Positions 25,534 to 34,357 of a stretch of 64,000 bases of DNA are shown piece after piece. The position numbers were made by a program, and so were the translations under genes. The notes below the pieces were generated by a model, which ran no database searches, was not told where the DNA came from, and saw only the letters and a list, made by a program, of their open reading frames with translations. Positions within the stretch are counted from its first letter, which is position 1, and each line of letters opens with the position of its first letter. This stretch comes from UBA2185 sp964564625 (GTDB taxonomy: Bacteria; Desulfobacterota; Syntrophia; Syntrophales; UBA2185), in contig CAZMBE010000004.1 of NCBI GenBank assembly GCA_964564625.1, positions 65,594-129,593 of the forward strand, given 5' to 3'.

Positions 25534-26223
25534 TTACCTAAGTTCCGCAGAATGAAACCTGATGCCCACTTCGATACTGCTGTCTCTCATCCATGCCGGC
25601 AAGGGAGGGAACGGGCTCGCCTTTTTGATAGCCTTCATGGCGGACTCATCAAAATATCTATTACCGGAATGTTTTTCAAAGCTCACATTTGTAACTGTAC
25701 CATTTTTTAATATCCTTGTATGTATAATTGCTTCAATATTTCCCCTCGGTAAAATGCCCGGCGGGAGCGCCCATTGCCCTTTTATCCTGGACCAGATTAA
25801 CGCATAATACGCATTTATCTTCGCGCTGGATTCCTGCTCACCCGCCTGTCCCGATGTTGACGTCGAGGTATCCGTCCTTTTCCTAATATCTTCGATTGCT
25901 TTATCCACACTGGTGATCTGCTGTTGTGGCCTATCTATTCTCCTTATGGGAACAGATGCTTCTGTGTGTTTCCTTAAAAAACGGTCGCTGGGAATAGTTT
26001 GTTGTATTTCTTGTGCAATCGCTGATGTCGTTTTCTTTCCCTGAAATTCCATAGAAGAACTGACAAGAGATACTGTGTAGACAGGACCGAATGTCCATCT
26101 TGGAGAGGGGAGGAGGGGTAAAGAAAAAATGATCACCAGTACAAAGGCATGAAGCAACAGCGAAACATATATCATTTTATTGAGGCTGTTGTCATAATCC
26201 CGCGTCATCCTGCGAAATGTCAT
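25534..26223 (-). CDS. tolA: TolA/TonB-type energy-transducing protein
   Basis: The 229-residue protein has a short cytoplasmic lead-in, one membrane helix at about 18-38 (YVSLLLHAFVLVIIFSLPLL) and a Ser/Thr/Gln-rich periplasmic linker. The C-terminal TonB-like domain spans about 145-229, with AYYALIWSRIKGQWALPPG and the typical ESAMKAIKKASPFPPLP. It couples TolQ-TolR motion to Pal and outer-membrane constriction. It is shorter than E. coli TolA, whose central helix is long, and is closer to TonB in size; position after tolR makes TolA the best reading. The ATG overlaps the tolR stop. The TonB-like domain contains Pro-Pro-Gly and Pro-Pro-Leu, relevant to EF-P (see findings). Confidence 0.88.
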   Translation of the reverse strand: MTFRRMTRDYDNSLNKMIYVSLLLHAFVLVIIFSLPLLPSPRWTFGPVYTVSLVSSSMEFQGKKTTSAIAQEIQQTIPSDRFLRKHTEASVPIRRIDRPQQQITSVDKAIEDIRKRTDTSTSTSGQAGEQESSAKINAYYALIWSRIKGQWALPPGILPRGNIEAIIHTRILKNGTVTNVSFEKHSGNRYFDESAMKAIKKASPFPPLPAWMRDSSIEVGIRFHSAELR

Positions 26224-26642
26224 CTTGATTCCTCTGGTGGTTCTGTGATCATTCCGAGCTTGTCAACACCGGCTTTTCTCACCGCAGACATCACTTCAAC
26301 CACAAACCCATAAGGAACATTCTTGTCAGCCCGCATGAAAATCTCTCTGTCTATCCTGTGCGCAAATATGCTTTCCAGCTTTGCACCAAGGTCGGCAATA
26401 GAAGTCTTATTCTTGTTAATGAATATCTCTTTCCCACCGTTAATAGTCAGAACAAGTTTTTCCTCAGTCACATCTATGCTTTTTGATTTAACACGAGGAA
26501 GGTTCACATCTATACCCATCTGAAGCATTGGGGCCGTCACCATGAAGATTATTAATAACACCAGAACGACATCGACAAGAGGGGTGACATTGATTTCAGC
26601 TAAAAGCCGACTTCCACTATTACGTTTTTTAACAGACCTCAT
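26220..26642 (-). CDS. tolR: Tol-Pal system protein TolR (ExbD family)
   Basis: TolR has a short cytoplasmic tail, one membrane helix at about 17-38 (INVTPLVDVVLVLLIIFMVT) and a periplasmic domain. The Asp that carries the proton pathway is in TPLVDVVLVL at about residue 24. The helix then leads into the conserved APMLQMGIDVNLP. Length is 140 residues. It lies 8 bases after tolQ and overlaps the tolA start. Together with TolQ it forms the proton-driven motor. Confidence 0.96.
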   Translation of the reverse strand: MRSVKKRNSGSRLLAEINVTPLVDVVLVLLIIFMVTAPMLQMGIDVNLPRVKSKSIDVTEEKLVLTINGGKEIFINKNKTSIADLGAKLESIFAHRIDREIFMRADKNVPYGFVVEVMSAVRKAGVDKLGMITEPPEESR

Positions 26643-26650
26643 ACAACCCT

Positions 26651-27403
26651 CTATTTTTTTACATAGTAGCGTTCAATAATATTTAAGACTTCGGAAGCGA
26701 AGTTATCCATTTCCCCAGACATATCCTTGACCTTATTGAGGTAATAATTATAAAAAATGACAGCAGGAATGGCGGCGGCAAGGCCTGCTGCTGTAGCAAT
26801 AAGTGCCTCTGAAATACCGGGTGCCACAACAGCGAGGGTTGCTGAACCCCGTGTACCGATACTCCTGAAAGTATCCATGATACCCCATACAGTTCCAAAC
26901 AGACCGATAAACGGTGAAGCACTTCCGGTGGTTGCCAGAAAACTAAGGGTGCTTTCAAGCTTTGTTGCTTCAGCGCTGCACGCCCTGTTTAAAGCCCTCT
27001 CGATATTATCGATGCCTTTCATCTCAAAGGTCGGAAGCGCTGATTCATCGGTTTCTTTCACAGGGGTTGCCCCTCTAATAACCTTGGTAATCTTGACCAG
27101 TTCAGCATAGCCTGCCTGAAATACTTCGGCAATATTCGAATGCTTATATTTTTTCGACTCGGGAAAAATATCAGAGAGTTTATTACTTTTCATATAGACG
27201 TCTAAAAAAAGATCATTTTCTTTCTTTACTTTTTTAATGCTCCTATATTTCATGAAAATAATGGCCCACGATACAACTGAAAAGATAAGAAGTAACAGTA
27301 AAACAAACTGTACCATTACTCCTGCACTAAGGATCATGTTAAAAAGACTGCCATGGAACTGTCCTCCAAGGCTTGCGGCGGTAACAGACGAAATCTCTTT
27401 CAC
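26651..27403 (-). CDS. tolQ: Tol-Pal system protein TolQ (ExbB family)
   Basis: TolQ is the proton-channel subunit of the Tol motor. Three membrane helices are visible: about 30-52 (MVQFVLLLLLIFSVVSWAIIF), about 157-178 (TTGSASPFIGLFGTVWGIMD) and about 196-218. The conserved Thr/Gly segment FIGLFGTVWGI and GISEALIATAAGLAAAIPA are present. Length is 250 residues. GAGGAG just upstream of ATG supports the start. A 161-base gap separates it from epmA upstream. A TTGACA at 27463-27468 (minus) with a poor -10 may be a tolQ promoter, but I do not score it. Confidence 0.95.
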   Translation of the reverse strand: MKEISSVTAASLGGQFHGSLFNMILSAGVMVQFVLLLLLIFSVVSWAIIFMKYRSIKKVKKENDLFLDVYMKSNKLSDIFPESKKYKHSNIAEVFQAGYAELVKITKVIRGATPVKETDESALPTFEMKGIDNIERALNRACSAEATKLESTLSFLATTGSASPFIGLFGTVWGIMDTFRSIGTRGSATLAVVAPGISEALIATAAGLAAAIPAVIFYNYYLNKVKDMSGEMDNFASEVLNIIERYYVKK

Positions 27404-27564
27404 TTCATTTTCTCCTCAAGCAATTTTTTAACGGCACTACCTGTAATGGAAAACAATATCTTTGTCAACAGATTTGGCCAATGTGCCCTTACGACAGGTT
27501 TTCCAAAACTAATCAAGTTCCCGAGCGTCCTGTCCGACCCAAAATTAAAAAAACACAGCAGATA

Positions 27565-28488
27565 TCACCCACGCTCTGGAGTAAACGCAACAACGTCATC
27601 AATTACAGACGTGTTATTAAAAATCATCGCTAATCTATCCACACCAAGGGCAATACCCGCCGCTTCCGGCATATGAGCAATGTCGTGCAGAAAATAATCT
27701 GATAGAGGATACATCGGCTTATTCATGGAATACCGATATTGCTGTACCTTTTCTATCCTTACCTGATGTTCCTTCATATCCGTAAGTTCTGAACATGCAT
27801 TTGCTATTTCTATTCCTCCCATATACAGTTCGAATCGTTCGGCTATATCCGGCTCTCCTTCTTTAGCCTTTGCGAGGGTTGCCCCCGAAACAGGATAGTC
27901 ATAGATAAAGGTAGGGTGCTCTATCCCTAAGTGAGGTTCGATATGGCTGACCATAATCTCATCGAACAAGTCTTCTTTTACCGCTTCATCCATTTGTATG
28001 GGTGCAAAGCAGGTAAAGGCGTCTCGGACCGATATCGTCTCCCATGGCTTCTTTACATTCAATGTCTTGTTCTGGTAATGAATCTCATTTCCGTACCCAA
28101 GATTATGGACAATTGAAATAATCAAATTCTCACATTCCTTCATTAACAGACGATAGTCCATACCATGGCAATACCACTCCAGCATTGTAAACTCAGGGAG
28201 GTGGAACGCACCTCGTTCACCTGCACGGAAACACTTACAGATTTGGAATATTTTTGGATAGCCAGCAGCAAGAAGTCTCTTCATGTGGAGTTCCGGCGAT
28301 GTATGCAAAAACAAATCACCACACGGGATGGCATCAATATGAGGCTCCGGAATTGGTGCCGTAATCATAGAAGGGGTTTCTACTTCCAAATAACCCTTGC
28401 TGATAAAGAAATCCCGTATGGCACAAATCATTCTGGCACGTATGTGTAATGCGGCCTGGTTTTTCGTCAGCCTCCAATTATCTCTCAT
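27565..28488 (-). CDS. epmA: EF-P--(R)-beta-lysine ligase EpmA (GenX/PoxA)
   Basis: EpmA is a class II lysyl-tRNA synthetase-like enzyme that lacks the tRNA-binding domain and attaches beta-lysine to elongation factor P. The 307-residue protein shows class II motif 2 (FQICKCFRAGERGAFHLPEF) and motif 3 (AAGIALGVDRLAMIF), plus ETPSMITAPIPEPHIDA near the N-terminus. The frame is open to 28539 inside efp, but the ATG at 28488 is chosen because AAGGGA lies about 10 bases upstream and homologues start there. It directly follows efp, its substrate gene, by 7 bases, and epmB lies upstream of efp. Confidence 0.95.
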   Translation of the reverse strand: MRDNWRLTKNQAALHIRARMICAIRDFFISKGYLEVETPSMITAPIPEPHIDAIPCGDLFLHTSPELHMKRLLAAGYPKIFQICKCFRAGERGAFHLPEFTMLEWYCHGMDYRLLMKECENLIISIVHNLGYGNEIHYQNKTLNVKKPWETISVRDAFTCFAPIQMDEAVKEDLFDEIMVSHIEPHLGIEHPTFIYDYPVSGATLAKAKEGEPDIAERFELYMGGIEIANACSELTDMKEHQVRIEKVQQYRYSMNKPMYPLSDYFLHDIAHMPEAAGIALGVDRLAMIFNNTSVIDDVVAFTPERG

Positions 28489-28495
28489 GGGGAGC

Positions 28496-29059
28496 TTATC
28501 CCTTGACCCTTGTAAGATATTCACCGCTGCGTGTATCAACTCTGATTTTTTCCCCCTCTTCGATAAAAGGAGGCACCTGAATCTGATAACCTGTCTGCAG
28601 GGTTACCGGCTTTGTTTTACCCGATACAGAATCTCCCTTGGCCCACGGCTCGGCTTTTACAACGATTAGGTCAACAAAATTTGGCGGTGTAACTCCCAGG
28701 GGCCTGTCTTCAAAAAAAAGGATTTCTACTTCCAGGTTGTCAATAAAAAAATTTTTTGCTTCCCCTACCTGTTCTTCGGTGAGAAATACCTGCTCATAAC
28801 TTTCATTATCCATAAAACAGTATTTTCCTTCTTCTTTGTAGAGGTATTGCATCTTTTTTTCCTGGAGGTCTGCGGGTTCGAAGGTATCCACGGAACGGAA
28901 CGTCCGCTCAAACTGAGCTCCCGTGATCATATTACGCAGCTTAGACCGGTACAGCGCCTGTCCCTTTCCTGGTTTTACAAAGTTAAATTCCGTTATGATA
29001 TACGGTTCATTGTCAATCTTGATCCTTAAGCCTTTCTTCAAATCACTTGCACTATACAT
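28496..29059 (-). CDS. efp: Elongation factor P
   Basis: EF-P binds the ribosome between P and E sites and relieves stalling at consecutive prolines. The 187-residue protein has the three beta-barrel domains of the family. The modified lysine is at position 32 in FVKPGKGQAL, the motif recognised by EpmA, matching the neighbouring modification genes. C-terminal features include DTRSGEYLTRVKG. A strong AAGGAG upstream supports the ATG at 29059. It lies between epmB (58-base gap) and epmA (7-base gap) in one operon. Confidence 0.98.
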   Translation of the reverse strand: MYSASDLKKGLRIKIDNEPYIITEFNFVKPGKGQALYRSKLRNMITGAQFERTFRSVDTFEPADLQEKKMQYLYKEEGKYCFMDNESYEQVFLTEEQVGEAKNFFIDNLEVEILFFEDRPLGVTPPNFVDLIVVKAEPWAKGDSVSGKTKPVTLQTGYQIQVPPFIEEGEKIRVDTRSGEYLTRVKG

Positions 29060-29117
29060 GCTGCTTTCGTTCTCCTTTCATCCTGACAGATTCTCACGGT
29101 TCGTATCCCCGGGTTCC

Positions 29118-30227
29118 TTAATTCACATCTCTCTTCTTGTCAAAAAAATATTCATTTGTCGTAAGGCTTTTTGCTAAAAAATCAGAAAACGGATAGAGGG
29201 GACACTTCCCCTTACCCCCCGGTACGTCACATACATACTGTGGCAAGCACAGTCCTGATACATTTCTCCACAGTTTATCCATTATTTTTACCCCCGACTG
29301 CATATCAGTGCGGAAATGATCTGCACCTTTTACCGGATCACATTGGAATAAATAATAAGGCCTTACAGATATCCTTTGCAAACCATAATAAAGATCACGC
29401 ATCGTCTCAAAATTATCATTGACACCTCGAAGCAACACAGACTGGTTTGAAACGGGAATTCCCGCCTCAAGCAGCATTTCACAGGCCCTTGCCGCCTCCG
29501 GGGTAATCTCATGGGGATGATTGAATTGGGTATTGAACCAGAGCGGGCGGTGTTTATGCAATATGAAACACAGTTGCCTGGTAATTCTCATGGGCATTGT
29601 TACAGGGACACGGCTTCCTACACGCAGTACCTCTACATGGGAAATAGCACGCAAAGATCCAAGAAACCAGTCAAGGGTAGCTTCATCTACGGTTAAAGGA
29701 TCACCTCCGGAAACAATAACTTCCCGAATGTCCGGCGTCTTGGACACGTAATCGATCATTCGCATGAGATATGCTGCGTTATCCCCTGCTATTTTTTTCT
29801 TCCACATACGTTTGCGATTACAATGCCGACAGTATGTTGCACATGTGTTCGTAATGATCACGACACAACGATCAGGATACCGGTGTATCAGCCCCGGAAC
29901 GGGCATGTCCCGAACCTCCTCCAAAGGGTCATCTACCCCGCCGCGTGAAAATTCTATTTCCCTACGATCAAGGAAACACTGAAGTGCAATGGGATCATTT
30001 TCATCTGCCATATTCACCAAGGAAAAATAAAACGGGGTAATACAAAGGGGATAATACCTCACCACTTTTGTATATTCTTTTAGAACAGCCGGATTCATGC
30101 GGAGAACTCTGGCAAATTGAGGAACGGTCCGTATACGATTCTTATACTGCCATTGCCAGTCGTACCAGTCTTTCGACGACACACAAGCCCACAATTTGGC
30201 AGAAACATTGCTGTGTATTGATTTCAT
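29118..30227 (-). CDS. epmB: KamA-family radical SAM aminomutase, EpmB type
   Basis: Enzymes of this family convert lysine to beta-lysine by radical SAM and PLP chemistry; EpmB makes (R)-beta-lysine for EF-P. The 369-residue protein has the radical SAM cluster motif CATYCRHC at about 129-136 (131-138 if counted from GTG 30233). Other conserved features are EVIVSGGDPL and a C-terminal PLP-site segment LYYGLQRISVRPYYLFQCDPVKG (given in part). The genomic context with efp and epmA supports EpmB rather than a catabolic lysine aminomutase. Catabolic KamA is usually longer. The ATG at 30227 is chosen over GTG 30233; neither has a strong ribosome binding site. Confidence 0.9.
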   Translation of the reverse strand: MKSIHSNVSAKLWACVSSKDWYDWQWQYKNRIRTVPQFARVLRMNPAVLKEYTKVVRYYPLCITPFYFSLVNMADENDPIALQCFLDRREIEFSRGGVDDPLEEVRDMPVPGLIHRYPDRCVVIITNTCATYCRHCNRKRMWKKKIAGDNAAYLMRMIDYVSKTPDIREVIVSGGDPLTVDEATLDWFLGSLRAISHVEVLRVGSRVPVTMPMRITRQLCFILHKHRPLWFNTQFNHPHEITPEAARACEMLLEAGIPVSNQSVLLRGVNDNFETMRDLYYGLQRISVRPYYLFQCDPVKGADHFRTDMQSGVKIMDKLWRNVSGLCLPQYVCDVPGGKGKCPLYPFSDFLAKSLTTNEYFFDKKRDVN

Positions 30228-30425
30228 CTGCACTTATAATTTCAAGGTTTTTCTATTTTGAAATTTTATAACACCAAATAGTAATTATTACAAATAAGAA
30301 CCCTCAAACCTGATACTTATATTCAACCAGGTCATACATAAGAAATGGTGCTTGTTTATTTATTAGACATTGCATAAAAAATCGGAATGAGTAATAATAA
30401 ATAATATACGCTGTGAGGAAATGAA

Positions 30426-30971
30426 ATGGGATATTCTGAGATGATGCATGATATAATGGAGCAGGTGAGAAGGGAGGAATTCAGAAGAAAAAGGGAAAAC
30501 ATTGTAAATCACCCCATTATTGACGATATCACGGGACTTTACAACGACAGATATCTTCATCTCAGGCTCGATGAAGAAATGGCCAGGGCGAAACATTACA
30601 ATAAACAATTGTCTTTCATTATGCTGGAACTCGGACGTGTAAAAAAATCAGATACTATAACTGAAAATCCTGATGAGGAAGAGATTCTGAAGATGACATC
30701 AGACATCATAAGCTCTTGTATCAGGTATGATATTGACCTCGCCTTCCGTTATCGAGAAAACAAATTTGCCATAATACTACCAGAAGTAAACGTACATCAT
30801 GCCGATAATATAGCCCAAAGCATTGAAAAACAAATCCGGAAAGCAAGAATGGAGAACATCACCATGCATGCGGGTATTGTTCAGTGTGATTATCACGATC
30901 ACGCAGAAGAATTAATTAGATCGGCCAGTGACGCCCTTCTTAAGGAAAAAAAGAATCAAAAAAACAAATAG
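30426..30971 (+). CDS. Degenerate GGDEF-domain protein
   Basis: The 181-residue protein is a single GGDEF-type domain after a short charged helix. The entry motif DDITGLYNDRYL is clear. The active-site GGDEF is replaced by RENKF (FRYRENKFAIILPEV), so diguanylate cyclase activity is not expected. It may bind nucleotide or act as a sensor or partner, which is an inference. AGGAAATGAA before the ATG supports the start. There is no membrane segment or receiver domain. It stands alone between epmB (divergent, about 200-base gap) and the baeRF gene. Confidence 0.8.
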   Translation: MGYSEMMHDIMEQVRREEFRRKRENIVNHPIIDDITGLYNDRYLHLRLDEEMARAKHYNKQLSFIMLELGRVKKSDTITENPDEEEILKMTSDIISSCIRYDIDLAFRYRENKFAIILPEVNVHHADNIAQSIEKQIRKARMENITMHAGIVQCDYHDHAEELIRSASDALLKEKKNQKNK

Positions 30972-31155
30972 CGCAGCATTCTTGCATCCCCAACCTAAGC
31001 CGGGAGAGAAGCCTGTTCAACAATGACTCTCATCGGCTACGTGGGAACAAGCTTTGAGGGCGGATGGTAGCGTTACCAAGACATAATTTGAGGAATCTCC
31101 TCACAAAGAGATTTCACTATAAACTTATACCATTGTATAAAAGGAGATTATACCT

Positions 31156-32304
31156 ATGAAATCAATATCGAAAGATGAGCTCAAAGCTCTGATGAGCACA
31201 CAAAACCCACCTTGTATTTCATTATTTATGCCCACCTTCCGTACTGGTGCTGAAATTCAGCAAAATCAAATCAGACTCAGAAATCTTCTTCGTCAAGCTG
31301 AAGAAGAATTACTTGCCAATGGACTCCGTGCGAGCGAGGTAAAAAAGCTGCTTGAACCTGCTCAGGGACTCTTGGGTAATGCAATTTTCTGGCGGCAACA
31401 GAGTGACGGTCTTGCCGTATTTCTATCTGCCGATGTAGTGAGCTACTACTGTTTACCGATTAATTTTGATGAATTCATTATCGTAGCTGACCATTTTCAT
31501 GTAAAGCCTCTGTTGCCTGCGTTAAGTGGAGAAGGACGTTTCTACATTTTAACCCTCAGTCAAAAGGGAAGCCATCTTTATGAAGGTACAAAACAGAGCA
31601 TCAGAGAAATTGAACTTGAAGCTATACCCAAAAGTCTTGCTGAGGCACTTCAGTATGATGATTTGGAAAAACAAATCCGTTTTCACAGGGGGGCGGCAAG
31701 GGGTGGAGAACGTGGATCAATGCTTTCAGGTGGTGGAGCTGAGTTGGATGATGCAAAAGAAAACATATTAAAATATTTCAGGCAGATCGATAGAGGATTA
31801 CATGACCTGCTGAAAGATGAACGGATACCTCTCGTACTGGCGGGGGTGGATTACCTCTTCCCCATCTACAGAGAAGCAAACACGTACCCTCACCTCATGG
31901 AACAAGGCGTTACAGGAAACCCCAAGGGAATAAGTACGGAACAATTGCATAAACAGGCCCTGGAAATTGTAAGGCCTTATTTTCAAAAATCTGAAAATGA
32001 TGCAATCGCCCAATACAGGCAATCTTCAGGTACAGGATTGACATCCAGTGATATAAAAGAAATTGTCCGGGCCGCATATCATGGACGGGTAGCGTCGCTT
32101 TTTATAACCACTGGTCATCAACAATGGGGATTTTTTAACGCGGAAAGTAATGAAGTAGAGTTGCACGATAAAATGAAACCCGGCAGCGAGGGACTTTTGG
32201 ATTTTTCTGTGATACAGACTTTCTTGAATGGTGGTATTGTATTTTCGCTTCCTTCAGAAAAAATGCCGGATGATGCGCCAGTAGTAGCTGTATTTCGTTA
32301 CTAA
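31156..32304 (+). CDS. baeRF family 3-like protein (bacterial archaeo-eukaryotic release factor-like)
   Basis: This 382-residue protein matches my memory of the baeRF group, bacterial relatives of the eRF1/aRF1 and Pelota peptide-release fold. Typical features are PPCISLFMPTFRTGAEIQQN at the start, NAIFWRQQSDGLAVFLSADV near residue 75, and PLLPALSGEGRFYILTLSQ near 120. A Gly-rich loop (GGERGSMLSGGG) lies near residue 180, where release factors carry GGQ. That loop is not a canonical GGQ, and its role is unknown. A strong GGAG ribosome binding site precedes the ATG. It is a single gene, 180 bases after the GGDEF-like gene, with no functional partner evident. Confidence 0.75.
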   Translation: MKSISKDELKALMSTQNPPCISLFMPTFRTGAEIQQNQIRLRNLLRQAEEELLANGLRASEVKKLLEPAQGLLGNAIFWRQQSDGLAVFLSADVVSYYCLPINFDEFIIVADHFHVKPLLPALSGEGRFYILTLSQKGSHLYEGTKQSIREIELEAIPKSLAEALQYDDLEKQIRFHRGAARGGERGSMLSGGGAELDDAKENILKYFRQIDRGLHDLLKDERIPLVLAGVDYLFPIYREANTYPHLMEQGVTGNPKGISTEQLHKQALEIVRPYFQKSENDAIAQYRQSSGTGLTSSDIKEIVRAAYHGRVASLFITTGHQQWGFFNAESNEVELHDKMKPGSEGLLDFSVIQTFLNGGIVFSLPSEKMPDDAPVVAVFRY

Positions 32305-32439
32305 AACGGGTCCACAACATCTCTAGAACAATGCCTCATACCTTGAGCGCGCCAGTCAGATATGAATAACGTTGACCTGATACGCCTTCCCTTAACCAAA
32401 GAGGAATAGCGGCGGCTGTTTTCTTAGTGAATTCTCCGT

Positions 32440-33423
32440 ATGGATTTGCAGAGACGAAAATTAAATGTTGCATGGCTTTCGGTACTGTCAAACACCACTC
32501 TTATGGTTATGAAGCTTGCTGTCGGCCTGGTTATTGGCTCAGTGTCCATAATCTCTGAGGCAATCCATTCCGGCGTAGACCTTCTGGCTTCTCTTATCGC
32601 CACGTTTTCTGTCAGCAAATCAAGTATACCTGCCGATACAAAACACCCCTTCGGTCACGGGAAGGTAGAAAATATTTCTGGCGCCATCGAAGCACTGCTG
32701 ATTTTTCTCGCCGCTCTGTGGATTATCTACGAAGCGATTAAGAAGCTTCTTAATCCTGAGCCAATTGAATATGTAGGTTGGGGTGTTGGCGTGATGTTAA
32801 TATCCACTGTGGTGAATATATTCGTATCCAAATTGCTCTTCAAGGTGGCAAAAGAAACTGATTCCATAGCGTTGGAAGCTGATGCCTGGCACTTGCGAAC
32901 CGATGTGTATACCTCTCTCGGTGTCATGGTAAGCCTTGCACTGATTTGGATAGGCCATCTAATTATACCTGATTACGATATTCACTGGCTTGACCCGGCA
33001 GCTGCGATCGTTGTTGCGTTAATGATAGTAGGCGCCGCCTATAGATTGACACTTCAATCAGCCAGGGACTTGTTGGATGTGAAGCTTCCCGCGGAAGAAG
33101 AGGCATGGATACGTAACCTGATTATGACACACCAGCCTGTCATACATGGTTTTCATCAATTGCGCACACGCAAGGCAGGAAATTCCCGCTTTGTCGAGTT
33201 CCATATCAAGGTTGAGCCTTGCATGTCAGTCGAGGAATCTCATAAGATCACCGATCAGTTATCCAGAAGTATTGAACATCAATTTCCCTCTACAAGCGTC
33301 ACGGTTCATACCGAACCATGCGACGGTAATTGCTTCGGCAACTGTCTCACCGGATGCCTCTTGACCGAAAAAGAGAGGAAGACAGTAATGCATAAAAGCA
33401 ATGCCGTCAACTCTTGTAAATAA
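32440..33423 (+). CDS. Cation diffusion facilitator family efflux transporter with Cys-rich tail
   Basis: CDF transporters exchange divalent metals (Zn, Fe, Co, Cd or Mn) for protons in the inner membrane. Six membrane helices are visible. The two transport-site motifs are HSGVD (about 43-47, in SEAIHSGVDLLAS) and HLRTD (about 151-155, in DAWHLRTDVYTS). The HxxxD pattern at both sites is typical of Zn/Cd-preferring members. A cytoplasmic domain follows from about residue 215, and the end carries PCDGNCFGNCLTGC, a Cys-rich motif that could bind metal. The substrate is not determined by sequence alone. The last 17 bases overlap the convergent HD exonuclease gene. Confidence 0.92.
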   Translation: MDLQRRKLNVAWLSVLSNTTLMVMKLAVGLVIGSVSIISEAIHSGVDLLASLIATFSVSKSSIPADTKHPFGHGKVENISGAIEALLIFLAALWIIYEAIKKLLNPEPIEYVGWGVGVMLISTVVNIFVSKLLFKVAKETDSIALEADAWHLRTDVYTSLGVMVSLALIWIGHLIIPDYDIHWLDPAAAIVVALMIVGAAYRLTLQSARDLLDVKLPAEEEAWIRNLIMTHQPVIHGFHQLRTRKAGNSRFVEFHIKVEPCMSVEESHKITDQLSRSIEHQFPSTSVTVHTEPCDGNCFGNCLTGCLLTEKERKTVMHKSNAVNSCK

Positions 33424-34357
33424 ATCTTTCGAACAATTTATGAAAGGGAGTCCAGTGTGAATCATCATTACTGGAATCTTCGATGAATTCCTGAAAGGCA
33501 TTCACCTTTGCATCGAGATCGTCAATATGATGGACGATCAACGCCTCCAGGGTTTTTGGACGTTTCGGTGAACCAAATTCATACGTGCCATGATGGCTCA
33601 GTATCAAATGCCGGAGCTCCATGGCCAGTTGCACCGGAAAATCTTGTGTCGCGGCAATTTTCGTATCCAGCATCTCTATGCCGATTACAATATGTCCGAC
33701 CAGCCTGCCCTGATCGCTATAGTCGAAGATACTGTTATAAGAATATTCATAAATCTTCCCTACGTCATGAAGAATCCCGCCCGTTATCAGGAGGTCTCTG
33801 TTAATGCCCTGGTAGTGTTGTGTTACCTGATCTAGAAGGCGAACGACCGAGAGGGTGTGTTCGAGGAGACCGCCAATGTATACATGATGAAAACCTTTTG
33901 CTGCAGGGGCCTTTTTAAAAAGAGTTGTTATCTCCTCGTCATGGAAAAACCCGTACAATAATGACTTCAGACATGGGGTTTGTATGTTCTCGATATAGGC
34001 CATGAGGTCTGCGTACATCATATTGATGTTTCCTTTTGCCACTGGCAAATATTCGGCAAGATCGACGTCTGAATCTTCAATCTTCCGAAGGCCTGTGATG
34101 GTAATTTGAATGGTGTTTTTAAAACTGACTACCCCTCCCTTGGCCTGAATTACATCTCCTTTTTTAAACACCTTGTTCCACTCGATCGCGTTTTCCCATA
34201 TTTTTCCATCAGCCTCTCCAGTTTTATCCTTAAGGCGAATATTCAGATATGGAGTTCCCTTTTGAGAGAAAGCCATATTTTTCTCAGTTACAAGAAATGA
34301 TTCATTCACTCTCTCGCCCGGCTTAACATCCTTGATATAAACAACTTTCGCTTTCAT
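33407..34357 (-). CDS. YhaM/CBF1-type 3'-5' exoribonuclease (OB-fold plus HD domain)
   Basis: The protein starts with a nucleic-acid-binding OB-type domain (about 1-110; AKGGVVSFKNTIQITITGL) followed by an HD domain. The HD pair is in ITGGILHDVGKIYEY, preceded by HHVYIGGLLEHTLSVVRL and followed by ILSHHGTYEFGSPKRPKT, the metal-binding HH. This matches YhaM-family single-strand exonucleases. The ATG at 34357 overlaps the fdhD stop (ATGA); an upstream ATG at 34372 is possible. It is the third gene of the selB-fdhD unit, perhaps by transcriptional read-through rather than function. Overlaps the convergent CDF gene by 17 bases. Confidence 0.85.
   Translation of the reverse strand: MKAKVVYIKDVKPGERVNESFLVTEKNMAFSQKGTPYLNIRLKDKTGEADGKIWENAIEWNKVFKKGDVIQAKGGVVSFKNTIQITITGLRKIEDSDVDLAEYLPVAKGNINMMYADLMAYIENIQTPCLKSLLYGFFHDEEITTLFKKAPAAKGFHHVYIGGLLEHTLSVVRLLDQVTQHYQGINRDLLITGGILHDVGKIYEYSYNSIFDYSDQGRLVGHIVIGIEMLDTKIAATQDFPVQLAMELRHLILSHHGTYEFGSPKRPKTLEALIVHHIDDLDAKVNAFQEFIEDSSNDDSHWTPFHKLFERFIYKS

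Noticed and set aside
27440..27468. Sigma70-like promoter before tolQ
   Set aside because: The -35 (TTGACA) is perfect and the 17-base spacing is right, but the -10 (TACAGG) matches poorly, so I did not list it as a feature.
27353..27676. Plus-strand frame across the epmA-tolQ gap
   Set aside because: It lies opposite the end of epmA and the start of tolQ, both strongly conserved genes, and shows no domain or ribosome binding site.
30238..30265. Inverted repeat AATTTCAA/TTGAAATT upstream of epmB
   Set aside because: The stem is A/T-only with a 12-base loop, and such pairs are expected by chance in this composition.
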